Shown in pieces: positions 1 to 8,495 of a stretch of DNA of 60,063 bases. The position numbers and the translations under genes are program-made. The notes beneath the pieces were generated by a model. It had not been told where the DNA came from. It was given only the letters and a program-made list of their open reading frames with translations, and made no database searches. Within the stretch, counting starts at the first letter, position 1, and the number at the start of each line of letters is the position of its first letter. Where the stretch lies: NCBI GenBank assembly GCA_021774435.1, contig JAJFJB010000478.1, positions 1-60,063 on the forward strand, written 5' to 3'. Source of the stretch: Alphaproteobacteria bacterium. GTDB taxonomy: Bacteria; Pseudomonadota; Alphaproteobacteria; UBA8366; GCA-2717185.

Positions 1-308
1 CGGACAAAGGCAAACGCCTGCTGAATGGGCTCAAGGATACGCTCGGCGATCACCCGAATGTCGGCGACATTCGCGGCCTCGGCATGATGTGTGGCATCGA
101 GTATGTGAAGGATCGTTCAACCAAGGAAATGTTCGATAGCGCCGACGGCGTTGGCGCGAAAATCCACAACGAAACCATGGCGCGCGGCATGTTCAGCCGC
201 GTACGCGGCGACGTCTATTGTCTCGCGCCGCCAATCGTTACAGGCGAGGACACGGTCGATCAGATCGTCGACATCATGGCCGAGTCGACCAAGGCCGTGC
301 TGGGCTAG
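1..308 (+). CDS. Class III (omega) aminotransferase, C-terminal fragment
   Basis: This is the last roughly 100 residues of a PLP-dependent class III aminotransferase; the 5' part lies outside the window. The visible part has the family's C-terminal small domain, with a DIRGLGMM motif followed by GIEYVKD, and ends with the usual SSxITEADVD-like helix, here VTGEDTVDQIVDIM. The catalytic lysine and cofactor residues are not in the window, so the substrate cannot be judged. Its stop codon interlocks with that of the convergent M20 peptidase: both stops lie in the four bases CTAG at 305-308. The class assignment is good; the subfamily is open. Confidence 0.8.
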   Translation, partial: DKGKRLLNGLKDTLGDHPNVGDIRGLGMMCGIEYVKDRSTKEMFDSADGVGAKIHNETMARGMFSRVRGDVYCLAPPIVTGEDTVDQIVDIMAESTKAVLG

Positions 309-1447
309 CGGTTCCGGTCAGAGAGCGCTTCCAACAAGCCTGCGAATAAGCGGGCGCGTGGCACCAGGGAGGATATCAGCAGATGCTCCTGCTTGGTATG
401 CACCCCATCGCCACAGACGCCAAGCCCGTCCAGGGTCGGAATGCCTAGCGCACCGGTGAAATTCCCATCGCTGCCGCCGCCGAATTGACCGTGGCCAAGT
501 TCCAGCCCGACCTCGCGCGCGACGCGCTGGGCGACCTCCAGGAGTTCGAGCGTTGCCTCCTGCGCCTTGAACAACGGCCGCACCGCGCCGGGCTCGACCT
601 CAAGACTTACCTCGGGGTCGAGCGATTCTAACGCCCCCATGCGCCGTTGCACTTCTTCAAAGTCAGCCGGAGTCGGCGCGACGCACAGCACTTCGGCGTG
701 ACATTCGGTCGGGATGACATTGACGAAATTGCCGCCGTTCACCACGCCGACGCGAAACGTCAACTCCCGCTCGATATCGCTGAAACTTTCTACCTGAGTG
801 ATCAACTGCGCCATCACGCTGATCGCACTGCGCCCCACGCCCTTGGCGACGCCGGCGTGCGCCGGCCGGCCATAGGTGTGTAGCTTGTAGCGCAGAAAGG
901 CGTGCCGGCCGGTGACGAACTTGCCCGGTTTGCCGGGCTCCGGCACCAGAACATAGCGGTTCGCGCGGGCTTCCGCCTCGATCAAGGCGCGGGTCGAGGG
1001 ACTGCCAATCTCCTCGTCCGGAATGAACAGAAAGGTCACCGGTAACGAGAGCTGTTGCCGCGCCGCGATCACCTTCTCGATCGCGTGCACGGCCAGAGAC
1101 ATGCCGCCCTTCATATCGAGAACGCCCGGCCCGAAGAGCTGATCGCCGTCACGCCGAATCGCCAGTGTCTCCGCCAATGTGCCGACAAGATGCACGGTAT
1201 CGAGATGGCCCAGGACAAGAATTCCCGGCCCCTCGCCCCATCCAAAGCGGGCGCGGACCGCATCGCCAAACCCGTCGGCACCCGGAATACGCTCAACCGC
1301 CGCACCAAGCGCCGTCATGGACTCTTCCGCAAGATCCATCATGCGATTCACCGCGGCCGCATCGAAACTCGGGCTTTCGATAGCGGCCCATTCGGCAATA
1401 CCCGTGGCGATCTCCTCCGCGTCGAAAGCGTCAGCGTATTTGTCCAT
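305..1447 (-). CDS. M20 family metallopeptidase (carboxypeptidase G2-like)
   Basis: This is a zinc-dependent M20 hydrolase that probably cleaves an amide bond in a small N-acyl amino acid or dipeptide in the cytoplasm. The expected dizinc motifs are visible in order: GHLDTVH, a downstream catalytic DEE in IPDEEIGS, a glutamate in VPEPGKPG, GGGSDGN, and a C-terminal GVHTKQEH. Length (about 380 residues) is normal. I prefer the ATG at 1447 because an AGGG sits six bases upstream, inside the end of the regulator gene. A GTG at 1474 would overlap that gene. It is translated directly after the ArsR regulator, so the pair likely forms an operon. The natural substrate cannot be told. Confidence 0.85.
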   Translation of the reverse strand: MDKYADAFDAEEIATGIAEWAAIESPSFDAAAVNRMMDLAEESMTALGAAVERIPGADGFGDAVRARFGWGEGPGILVLGHLDTVHLVGTLAETLAIRRDGDQLFGPGVLDMKGGMSLAVHAIEKVIAARQQLSLPVTFLFIPDEEIGSPSTRALIEAEARANRYVLVPEPGKPGKFVTGRHAFLRYKLHTYGRPAHAGVAKGVGRSAISVMAQLITQVESFSDIERELTFRVGVVNGGNFVNVIPTECHAEVLCVAPTPADFEEVQRRMGALESLDPEVSLEVEPGAVRPLFKAQEATLELLEVAQRVAREVGLELGHGQFGGGSDGNFTGALGIPTLDGLGVCGDGVHTKQEHLLISSLVPRARLFAGLLEALSDRNR

Positions 1448-1454
1448 TAGTGCC

Positions 1455-2168
1455 CTATTGAATGCCGGAGACACCGAACATCACACGCAGGGCACGCGTT
1501 CCCGGCGGCGTAATCTCCAGCGCCCGTGTCCCGTTGCGGCGCCGGACATAGCCCTTTTCGAAATAGTGCGTGCAAATCGCCGCGCCCAGCTTACCGGCGA
1601 TATGTGGGCGCCGCTCACTCCAATCGAGGCAGGGGCGGCAGACAGGACGCGATGATTTTCGTTTCCCGGAAGCGTTATCGAACAGTTCGATCCCGCGTTG
1701 CTCCAAGAATGACGCACCATCCGCCGTCAACAAGCCGGACTCGCTATCCAGCTCGACGACGCCTTCTTCCACGAGTTTGTCCGCAATCGCAACGCCAAGC
1801 CGGCCGGCGAAATGATCGTAACAAGTTCGGGCCTGCTGCATCGCCACGTCGCGCGGGCCCGTGACCAGTTTGCGTCTTGGTGTGCCATCACCGGTCGACG
1901 CAATTTGCATAATACCTTCGAGCATGCGCGCGACTTCCGGCCTTGCGAGGCGATGGTAGCGATGCCGACCCTGCTTTTGTACCTCAACGAGATTGGCGGA
2001 GGTCAACCGTGCGAGATGACTGCTCGCCGTCTGCGGCGTTACACCGGCGATACGGGAGAGTTCCGTCGCCGTAAGGGCGCGCCCATCCATCAACGCGCCG
2101 AGGATTGCCGCGCGAGCCGGTTCGCCAACGAGCATGCCTATTTCCGCGATCTGATTTGTGCTAACCAT
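1455..2168 (-). CDS. ArsR-family HTH transcriptional regulator, long form
   Basis: This is a winged-helix repressor-type protein with an N-terminal ArsR domain in roughly residues 8-90: a GEPARAAIL start, the recognition region TPQTASSHLARL, and the wing QGRHRYHRLA. At 237 residues it is about twice the usual ArsR length. The extra C-terminal region carries a CRPCLDWSERRPHIAG motif seen in a recurring long ArsR subfamily. A strong ribosome site (GGAGG) precedes the ATG. It is divergent from the MFS gene at 2287 and upstream of the M20 gene, so it probably controls one or both. The effector is unknown; the two cysteines might sense metal or thiol, which is speculative. Confidence 0.85.
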   Translation of the reverse strand: MVSTNQIAEIGMLVGEPARAAILGALMDGRALTATELSRIAGVTPQTASSHLARLTSANLVEVQKQGRHRYHRLARPEVARMLEGIMQIASTGDGTPRRKLVTGPRDVAMQQARTCYDHFAGRLGVAIADKLVEEGVVELDSESGLLTADGASFLEQRGIELFDNASGKRKSSRPVCRPCLDWSERRPHIAGKLGAAICTHYFEKGYVRRRNGTRALEITPPGTRALRVMFGVSGIQ

Positions 2169-2286
2169 ATGTCTTTTCCTCCAGCTACAACCCTAACAGA
2201 AAAAGCCCTCCAGTGCTTCGATACGGATCGAAGCGTTCCCTGTTGGAAAAGACCTAACGTCCGCTGCATGATTCAGGAGGAAAGTG

Positions 2287-3573
2287 ATGAAGATGCAGCA
2301 GCGTTTTTTTGGTTGGCGGGTTGCGTGGGCGGCATTTGTCGTGGCGATTTTTGGCTGGGGCTTCGGGTTTTATGGTCCGCCCATCTTTCTGCATGCGGTC
2401 ATCGAGCGGACGGGCTGGCCTCTGACCTTGGTCTCCAGCGCCGTCACGCTGCATTTCCTGAGTGGCGTTCTCGTCATCGCCAATTCCGCGCGTTTATACC
2501 AGCGCTTCGGTCTGCCAACCGTTACCTTGACCGGCGCGGTCGGCCTTGCGATAGGGACGACCGGTTGGGCCTTGGCGGCAGAACCCTATCAGCTGTTTGC
2601 CGCAGCACTCTTCACGGGCGCCGGATGGGTCACAATGGGCGCGGTTGCCCTGAACGCCATGGTCGCACCCTGGTTCGAAAAGAAACGTCCGGCCGCATTG
2701 TCTTTGGCCTATAACGGCTCAAGCATCGGCGGCGTGCTTTTCTCGCCGCTATGGGTCGGTCTTATCGCCGCTCTCGGTTTTGCCTTTGCGGGACTTCTGG
2801 CCAGCCTAATCATGATCGCGGTCATTGCTATTCTTTGCCGCCTTTACTTGTCCAAGACACCTGCGTCCCTGGGTCTGTTACCAGACGGGGCACTATGTGA
2901 CGATTCACTCGAAAACTCAGCGGAACAGAGCGTGTCGGCAAATTCCGATATCTCGTTGTATCGCGATCGTTCATTCTTATCGTTAAGTGCAGCGATGGCC
3001 TTTGGCCTCTTCGCGCAAATTGGCCTCATCGCACATCTGTTCGCCGTTCTGGTGGTACCGCTTGGCGCGCAGGCCTCAGGTCTCCTCTTAAGCGCCGCGA
3101 CGTTGAGCGCCTTGATCGGCCGCACCGCAACCGGGTTCCTGATGCCGGCAGATATGAGCCGCCGTTATGCGGCCAGTGCAAGCTATGCAATTCAATTGCT
3201 CGGCGCGGCCCTGTTGCTCCTTTCGACCGGCGCCAATGTACCGCTCCTTGTAACTGGCGTCCTGCTGTTCGGTTTCGGGATCGGTAATGCGACCTCCTTG
3301 CCGCCCCTTATCGCACAGCAGGAATTTGCGAAAGCGCAAGTCCAGCGCGTCGTATCCCTTATCGTTGCGGCCGCACAAACGACCTACGCCTTTGCACCAG
3401 CTATTTTCGCGGCAGTCCAAGCACTCATGCCTGAACTCCTGGGATTGTCGCCGGACAGTGCGGCCCCGTTTTTTGCCGTTACCGCCCTATTCCAGGCACT
3501 CGCCATAGCCTGCATGCTCTTCGGCAAACGAAAGGCCGCGCAAAAAAGTGGCCTAGCTGCTGCCATCCGCTGA
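2287..3573 (+). CDS. MFS transporter
   Basis: This is a twelve-helix major facilitator protein of about 428 residues in the inner membrane. It starts with FFGWRVAWAAFVVAIFGWG and has the monocarboxylate/oxalate-formate-antiporter look of the family (FYGPPIFLHAV, then a central charged loop around residues 200-225). An AGGAGG at 2275-2280 favours the ATG at 2287 over the GTG at 2284. It is divergent from the ArsR gene and likely under its control. Its 3' end overlaps the convergent enolase-superfamily gene by 21 bases. The substrate is probably an organic acid or related small molecule, inferred from the neighbouring catabolic genes. Confidence 0.85.
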   Translation: MKMQQRFFGWRVAWAAFVVAIFGWGFGFYGPPIFLHAVIERTGWPLTLVSSAVTLHFLSGVLVIANSARLYQRFGLPTVTLTGAVGLAIGTTGWALAAEPYQLFAAALFTGAGWVTMGAVALNAMVAPWFEKKRPAALSLAYNGSSIGGVLFSPLWVGLIAALGFAFAGLLASLIMIAVIAILCRLYLSKTPASLGLLPDGALCDDSLENSAEQSVSANSDISLYRDRSFLSLSAAMAFGLFAQIGLIAHLFAVLVVPLGAQASGLLLSAATLSALIGRTATGFLMPADMSRRYAASASYAIQLLGAALLLLSTGANVPLLVTGVLLFGFGIGNATSLPPLIAQQEFAKAQVQRVVSLIVAAAQTTYAFAPAIFAAVQALMPELLGLSPDSAAPFFAVTALFQALAIACMLFGKRKAAQKSGLAAAIR

Positions 3574-4758
3574 GTTCTGGATACCGATCGGGGGATGTTC
3601 ACGGATGGCATCCTCGTTCAACTCGACACCCCAGCCCGGCCCTTTGGGCAGTTTGAGGTAGCCATCCTCGATCTCCGGCACATAGGTGACGATATCGTCC
3701 TTCCAGGGCACATCGTCGACATCAATTTCCATAATGCGGAAATTAGGCAGCGCGGCGCAAAGATGCGCGCTCATGATGGTCGAGAGATGGCCATAGAAAT
3801 TATGCGGCGCGCAATTGATCTCGTAGGCTTCCGCCATCGCCGCAATCTTCATGCTTTGCCAGGCGCCGTTCCAGGGCAGATCGATGATCGCGACATCCAT
3901 CGAATGATGCTCGAAGAAGGGGCGGAATTCGCGCAACCCATATAGCGATTCGCAGGATGCAATCGGCGTCCGGTTCGAATTGCGGATATGACGCAACGCC
4001 GCGGGGTCGTACATATCGATCTCGAACCAGGTCAGCCCCAGATCGTCAAGCGCTCGTGTCATCTGGAGATAACCTTCGGTCTTACAATTGAAATTGATGT
4101 CGAGGTGGATTCCCATATTGGGCCCGGCGCCCTCGCGAAAGGCTTCGAGCTGATCCCGTAACCCGTCGATAATGTTTTTTTCGACATTCAATTCGGGACC
4201 GCCGCCGCCGCGCGCGAAGCCGGGCATATAGAGGCCCGGATCCCGGTCAAACAGGAAGATATTCGTCTTGAGCGCCTTGAACCCCGACTCCTTCACCCGC
4301 CGCCCCAAGGCGACGACGTCGTCGAGCGAGCGCATGCGTGGCAGATCCATCGCGGCCGCCGCATTGTCGTTCATCAAATAGGTCCCGCAATGCGACCAAT
4401 AAAGTTTGAGGCGATCCCGAACCGCACCGCCCAGCAATGCGTAGACCGGCACGTCCAAAGCCTTGCCCGTGATGTCCATCATCGCGTTTTCAATCGCGGC
4501 AATCGCCTGCTGATTGATCCCGCCCGGCGCCTGACGCGTCATGGCATAGAGCTGCTGGCTGACCGGCTCATGATCCCGCGGATCGAGGCCGACAATCGAC
4601 GACACCAGAGCCTGAATGACCCCGGTCAGCCCCTTGCTGCCGTAGCTCTCGTTATATTCTGCGATCCCGGTCAGCCCTTCATCGGTCTGCAATTTCAAGA
4701 ACGAGAAATTGCGCCAGCCGGCACCGCAATGCAGCGCCTCGCAGCCCGTAATTTTCAT
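3553..4758 (-). CDS. Enolase-superfamily enzyme, mandelate racemase-type
   Basis: This is a cytoplasmic Mg2+-dependent enzyme that abstracts a proton alpha to a carboxylate, as sugar-acid dehydratases and racemases do. The metal ligands are visible as D220 (HLDIN), E246 (WFEID) and E270 (SCESL). A mandelate-racemase-type His319 (CAPHN) is paired with D293. On the opposite face the K-x-K motif appears as K164-T-N166, so one base is replaced. Length (401 residues) is typical. It lies 12 bases downstream of the TauD/TfdA dioxygenase stop and probably shares its transcript. The substrate is unknown; a hydroxy or sugar acid is the family norm. Confidence 0.85.
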   Translation of the reverse strand: MKITGCEALHCGAGWRNFSFLKLQTDEGLTGIAEYNESYGSKGLTGVIQALVSSIVGLDPRDHEPVSQQLYAMTRQAPGGINQQAIAAIENAMMDITGKALDVPVYALLGGAVRDRLKLYWSHCGTYLMNDNAAAAMDLPRMRSLDDVVALGRRVKESGFKALKTNIFLFDRDPGLYMPGFARGGGGPELNVEKNIIDGLRDQLEAFREGAGPNMGIHLDINFNCKTEGYLQMTRALDDLGLTWFEIDMYDPAALRHIRNSNRTPIASCESLYGLREFRPFFEHHSMDVAIIDLPWNGAWQSMKIAAMAEAYEINCAPHNFYGHLSTIMSAHLCAALPNFRIMEIDVDDVPWKDDIVTYVPEIEDGYLKLPKGPGWGVELNEDAIREHPPIGIQNSADGSS

Positions 4759-4770
4759 CTCTTTTCCTCT

Positions 4771-5877
4771 CTAAACCCGGTAAATCGGCGCATTGAGCAT
4801 CGTGTCGGGACCCACAATGCCGCCGGGCCGATCCACTGTTTCGCGGGTACCGTGACGTTCGTAAAAGGCGTCCGGCAAGGGCCGTCCATCGAGCGCCTTC
4901 AACCAGATGCGCAACAGGTGGCGTTTGCGGTCCGGATCGTCATGGTCGACATAGCCGCGCCGCGTATGGAAGGCGACGTGATTGTTGAGGAACTGCATGT
5001 CGCCGCGGCTGAAGCCCATGTCAAACCGCATTTCCCGCGCGAGGTTCTGGTGAACCTCCATCGCTTCCTTTTGCAGCGGCGTCATCTCCGCGACCTCATC
5101 GAAGCGGTGCGCCGAACCGATATAGGTCGGTTCGACATTGCCGCTGAAATAGCCCTGATGCGCATTGAAGATAGGGATATTGTAATAGGGTTCCATGCCA
5201 GGCGGCACTTCGTCCCGACGGTCGCGGTAGTAGGGTTTGGTCATGACCTCGACCAAATCGGGCCGCCGCCGGAGCAGCTCGTTATACAGGGCGACCGAGC
5301 TTACGATACTGCTCTCTCCACCGGACACAGGCGTTTCCATGCACAGCAAACCCACGATGTCACAGCAATCGACATGAAAGGGAATTTCCTCGCGCGAATA
5401 GGGGCCGCGCTGCGAGGGATTGGAGCGGCTTTGGCCAAGGTCGGTGACATGGCCTAGGACATGGCCACGGTCGTTCTGCGAGAACACACCGTCACCCAAA
5501 TGCTGACTGATCGCCCAAAACGCAACCGCCGTGCCGCGTTTGCCAAATTCGTCGACCGGAAAACCCCGGAACATGACGAACCCGCGCCCATATAGTATTT
5601 CGCTGCGGATGTCCTTCAGTACCTTACCTAGCCGCGGCAGTGGCAAGTCGTCCGCGCCGACCGGCATGAGGTCCACATCGTCTCTGTCGTAGGGCGTTAT
5701 CGCCTTTCGCAGTTCCTCGATCTCGTCATCGTTGAAGCGGTAGAGCCACGCCTCGCTATCCGCCATTTCCGAGGCGGTCCAAGCTGCGGGGTCGACCACC
5801 GGATCCATCAGAACCGCTGGTTTCCGCTTATCATTATAGGGGTCGGTTATCTTTACGTGTTCATCTGTGATGGCCAT
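4771..5877 (-). CDS. TauD/TfdA family Fe(II)/2-oxoglutarate dioxygenase
   Basis: This is a non-haem iron dioxygenase that hydroxylates a small organic substrate with 2-oxoglutarate and O2. The iron triad is readable: H168-V-D170 in IPFHVD, and a distal His304 in a NNHVAFHTRRGY stretch, followed by the arginine-rich RKRHLLRIW segment that binds the cosubstrate. I choose the ATG at 5877, giving 368 residues. The longer upstream reading has no family match and would overlap the amidohydrolase extensively. Even so, the start overlaps the end of the amidohydrolase gene by 17 bases, implying translational coupling. It probably works with the flanking amidohydrolase and enolase-superfamily genes. 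Confidence 0.85.
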   Translation of the reverse strand: MAITDEHVKITDPYNDKRKPAVLMDPVVDPAAWTASEMADSEAWLYRFNDDEIEELRKAITPYDRDDVDLMPVGADDLPLPRLGKVLKDIRSEILYGRGFVMFRGFPVDEFGKRGTAVAFWAISQHLGDGVFSQNDRGHVLGHVTDLGQSRSNPSQRGPYSREEIPFHVDCCDIVGLLCMETPVSGGESSIVSSVALYNELLRRRPDLVEVMTKPYYRDRRDEVPPGMEPYYNIPIFNAHQGYFSGNVEPTYIGSAHRFDEVAEMTPLQKEAMEVHQNLAREMRFDMGFSRGDMQFLNNHVAFHTRRGYVDHDDPDRKRHLLRIWLKALDGRPLPDAFYERHGTRETVDRPGGIVGPDTMLNAPIYRV

Positions 5878-6865
5878 CGCATCCACCGTCGAGTTGAAAC
5901 AGTCGCGCCGCGGTCCCGCCGAGAATAGCAGTTGTATCGATTTCGCTAAATACCGCCTTATGCACGATGTCGCATGGCGCCATATCGCCAATCGGGAAGG
6001 GATAATCGGATCCCATCATCAGCTGGCTCGCACCGGTTTTGCCATGCAGGAACCTCAAGGCTTCCGGATCCAGCAAAACCGTGTCGTGGTAGAGCCGAGA
6101 GAACCCTTCGACCGGATCGGCAAACTGTCCCGGATGAATATCGGCGTTGTGTTTCAAGCGGCCCAGCATGAAGGCGAGAGCGCCGCCGCCATGGGACAGC
6201 ACGATCTTCATCCCAGAATATTTCAGAAAATGCCCCGAAAACAGGAGACGCGCGACAGCCGTCGTCGTGTCGAGGCCGCGCCCGACAGCGTTGATCATGG
6301 CGAAGTCCGCGAGCCGCGGGTCGCCGCAGCCAAACATCGGATGAATATAGAGCACCGCTTCCAGATCGGATGCCATCTCCCAGAACGGGTCGAGCATCGG
6401 ATCGTCGAGATTACCGGAACTGCCGTATTGTTGCGTGCCAATCATCGCGCCCTTATGCCCTGCATCAATAAGCTCTTTCAGCACTTCCGCGGCACGAGTG
6501 CCATCCTGCAAGGGGACGCTGCCCAGCGGCGCCAGGAATGGATTGGCCTCCGTCGCTTCCTTGAGATGCTCGTTCAGAAACCGACTCCACGCAACGCCTT
6601 CGTCCGGCGGCAACTCGTAGCCGAACGCGTCGAGCCACCCACCGGTCACCTGAATATCGATCTTGTTTTCCTGCATCCAGGCATGGCGATTGTCGGCAGC
6701 GCGCAATTTTGGGTTCACGGCGCGCGTGAGTGGTCCTCCCGCAAAGCCTAATTTGAAGCTGTCCCCTTCATGCAGGAGCTCTACATTCGGGAACGCGGTG
6801 CGGCCGCTGGCAAGCGCGTCGAGCATTTTTTGCGGAACGAAATGCGCATGGACATCGACGATCAA
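5861..6865 (-). CDS. Amidohydrolase family protein, ACMSD-like
   Basis: This is a TIM-barrel metal-dependent hydrolase or decarboxylase resembling 2-amino-3-carboxymuconate-6-semialdehyde decarboxylase. The N-terminal metal motif is DVHAHF. A further histidine follows in LYIHPMFG, then LSHGGG, and the conserved aspartate is in MGSDYPFP. The best start is TTG at 6865, seven bases after a perfect AGGAGG, giving 334 residues. An upstream ATG at 7036 would add 57 residues without family resemblance and run into the divergent gene's promoter. It heads a leftward operon with the dioxygenase and the enolase-superfamily enzyme. Ring-fission acid decarboxylation or hydrolysis is the likely chemistry. 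Confidence 0.85.
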   Translation of the reverse strand: MIVDVHAHFVPQKMLDALASGRTAFPNVELLHEGDSFKLGFAGGPLTRAVNPKLRAADNRHAWMQENKIDIQVTGGWLDAFGYELPPDEGVAWSRFLNEHLKEATEANPFLAPLGSVPLQDGTRAAEVLKELIDAGHKGAMIGTQQYGSSGNLDDPMLDPFWEMASDLEAVLYIHPMFGCGDPRLADFAMINAVGRGLDTTTAVARLLFSGHFLKYSGMKIVLSHGGGALAFMLGRLKHNADIHPGQFADPVEGFSRLYHDTVLLDPEALRFLHGKTGASQLMMGSDYPFPIGDMAPCDIVHKAVFSEIDTTAILGGTAARLFQLDGGCDGHHR

Positions 6866-7007
6866 GGCGCGGCCTCCTTTGGTGCCTGGGTGTACATTGC
6901 GGGCTCGACAAGTACCATCGTTCCCACAGAACCGAAACGTTATCGATTGACGCGTCGGCGGACAACACGCTTGATAACGGAAAAATGCCCAAAGGGAGAG
7001 AATCATC

Positions 7008-7835
7008 ATGCATGTCGGCGTCGCAATGTTTTGCACCGATTATTCGATGCCACCGACCGAGTTGGCCGTCGCGCTCGAAGAACGCGGGTTCGAATCCTAT
7101 TGGTTTCCCGAACACAGCCATATTCCGTTGTCGAGAGGTTCCGAATTTCCAAAAGGCGGCGAGTTACCGAAAAAATACTACGACGTGATGGATCCCTTCG
7201 TGGTGATGGGTGCTGCGGCGGCCGTAACGACAAAACTGAAAGTCGCAACGGGTATCTGCCTGGTCCCACAACGCGATACGATCCAAACGGCTAAGTCCGT
7301 TGCCTCGATCGATCAGATTTGCAATGGCCGCTTCTTGTTCGGAATTGGATCGGGCTGGAATGCCGACGAAATGGAGAATCATGGCACGGTCTTCAAGACA
7401 CGCAACAAGGCCATGCGCGAGAAGATCGAGGCGATGCAACGGATATGGACGGAAACGAAACCGGAATACCATGGCGAGTTCGTCAATTTTGACCCGATGA
7501 TGACATGGCCCAAACCAGTCCAGAACCCGCATCCACCGATTATTGTTGGCGGCGGCATCCCGCATGCCGCAAAGCGCGCGCTGGCGTATGGTGACGGCTG
7601 GCTGCCGCACGCGCACCGGCCGACCTATAAGCTGCTGGACCGCCTGCCGGAATTCCGAGAATTGGAAAAGAAAGCCAGACGTTCGGTTCCGATTTCCGCC
7701 TTTGGTGTGGAACATGACGCGGATGCCTGGCCGGCTTACGAAGAAGCCGGCATTGAGCGGATCGTCATCAGCATGGAATCGGAAAGTTCCGATTTGGTGT
7801 TGCCGAAGTTGGACGCGTGGGCAAAGCGGCTATAA
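7008..7835 (+). CDS. LLM-class F420-dependent oxidoreductase
   Basis: This is a luciferase-like (beta/alpha)8 barrel of 275 residues, the length of the short F420-type subgroup. Supporting motifs are the N-terminal MHVGVAMFC strand, WFPEHSHIP, ATGICLVPQRDT, RFLFGIGSGWN and HPPIIVGG. Either F420 or FMN could be the cofactor; sequence reading cannot decide. A GGGAGAG ribosome site precedes the ATG. It is the first gene of a rightward catabolic run and is divergent from the amidohydrolase. It may oxidise or reduce an intermediate together with the isomerase and decarboxylase-like genes just downstream. Confidence 0.8.
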   Translation: MHVGVAMFCTDYSMPPTELAVALEERGFESYWFPEHSHIPLSRGSEFPKGGELPKKYYDVMDPFVVMGAAAAVTTKLKVATGICLVPQRDTIQTAKSVASIDQICNGRFLFGIGSGWNADEMENHGTVFKTRNKAMREKIEAMQRIWTETKPEYHGEFVNFDPMMTWPKPVQNPHPPIIVGGGIPHAAKRALAYGDGWLPHAHRPTYKLLDRLPEFRELEKKARRSVPISAFGVEHDADAWPAYEEAGIERIVISMESESSDLVLPKLDAWAKRL

Positions 7836-7873
7836 TCCCCCCAAATATCATCCACAGGGAAAGATACAAAAAC

Positions 7874-8485
7874 ATGACGACCATCGAATTCTTCTTCGAC
7901 TATTCCAGCCCTTGGACCTACTACGCATTCGATCGCGTGGAGGATTTCGCCGACAAGAACAATGCCGAGCTAATCTGGAAACCCTTCCTTGTCGGCGGGG
8001 TCTTCAACAAGGTCAATCCCAGCGTCTATCTACGGCGCGAAAATCCGGTACCGCCCAAAGACGCCTATTATCAAAAGGATATGGTTGATTGGGGTCTCTA
8101 TCAGGGCATCAAGATGATCAAGCCAAGCATTTTCCCGCTGAACAGCGTGAAGGCCTTACGGGGCGCATTTGTTGCGATCGAAGAGGGCATGATTTCACAC
8201 TATTCGCGAGCTTGCTTCGAGGCCTATTGGTGCAACGACCAAGATTTGTCGCAGGAAGAGGTACTGGGTGAAATCGTCACCTCTGTCGGCATGGATGCGG
8301 ATAATTTCTTCGAACAGATCGGCGACGACCGAATCAAAAAGAAACTTTTCGAAACCACCGATGAGCTGATTGAACGCGGCGGTTTCGGCTCTCCGACCTT
8401 CTTCCTCAACAAGACCGATATGTATTTCGGCAACGACCGCCTGGAACTGATGCAGGCTGCGATCAACCGCAGCAAAGCCGCCTGA
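7874..8485 (+). CDS. DsbA-family protein, 2-hydroxychromene-2-carboxylate isomerase-like
   Basis: This is a thioredoxin-fold protein of the GST-kappa/HCCA-isomerase group, 203 residues from the ATG at 7874. It opens with the strand TIEFFFDYSSPWTYYAF, where a serine occupies the place of the redox cysteine. A conserved GSPTFFLN follows at the C-terminal end of the fold, then the FGNDRLELM tail. The longer upstream reading from 7817 overlaps the previous gene and lacks homologous sequence. HCCA isomerases act with glutathione in naphthalene-type degradation; here the true substrate is unknown. It lies between the LLM gene and the dihydroxyphthalate-decarboxylase-like gene, 38 and 10 bases away. 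Confidence 0.82.
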   Translation: MTTIEFFFDYSSPWTYYAFDRVEDFADKNNAELIWKPFLVGGVFNKVNPSVYLRRENPVPPKDAYYQKDMVDWGLYQGIKMIKPSIFPLNSVKALRGAFVAIEEGMISHYSRACFEAYWCNDQDLSQEEVLGEIVTSVGMDADNFFEQIGDDRIKKKLFETTDELIERGGFGSPTFFLNKTDMYFGNDRLELMQAAINRSKAA

Positions 8486-8495
8486 CCACTTCGCG

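Noticed and set aside
1812..2714. Open frame of 300 codons on the + strand
   Set aside because: It overlaps the ArsR gene on the other strand and the start of the MFS gene in another frame. Both of those are supported by motifs.
4390..5457. Long open frame (355 codons) on the + strand
   Set aside because: It runs antisense to the dioxygenase and enolase-superfamily genes, which have clear family motifs. Its translation has no recognisable domain and it has no plausible promoter.
5867..6751. Open frame of 294 codons on the + strand
   Set aside because: It is antisense to the amidohydrolase, which has metal-binding motifs and a strong ribosome site.
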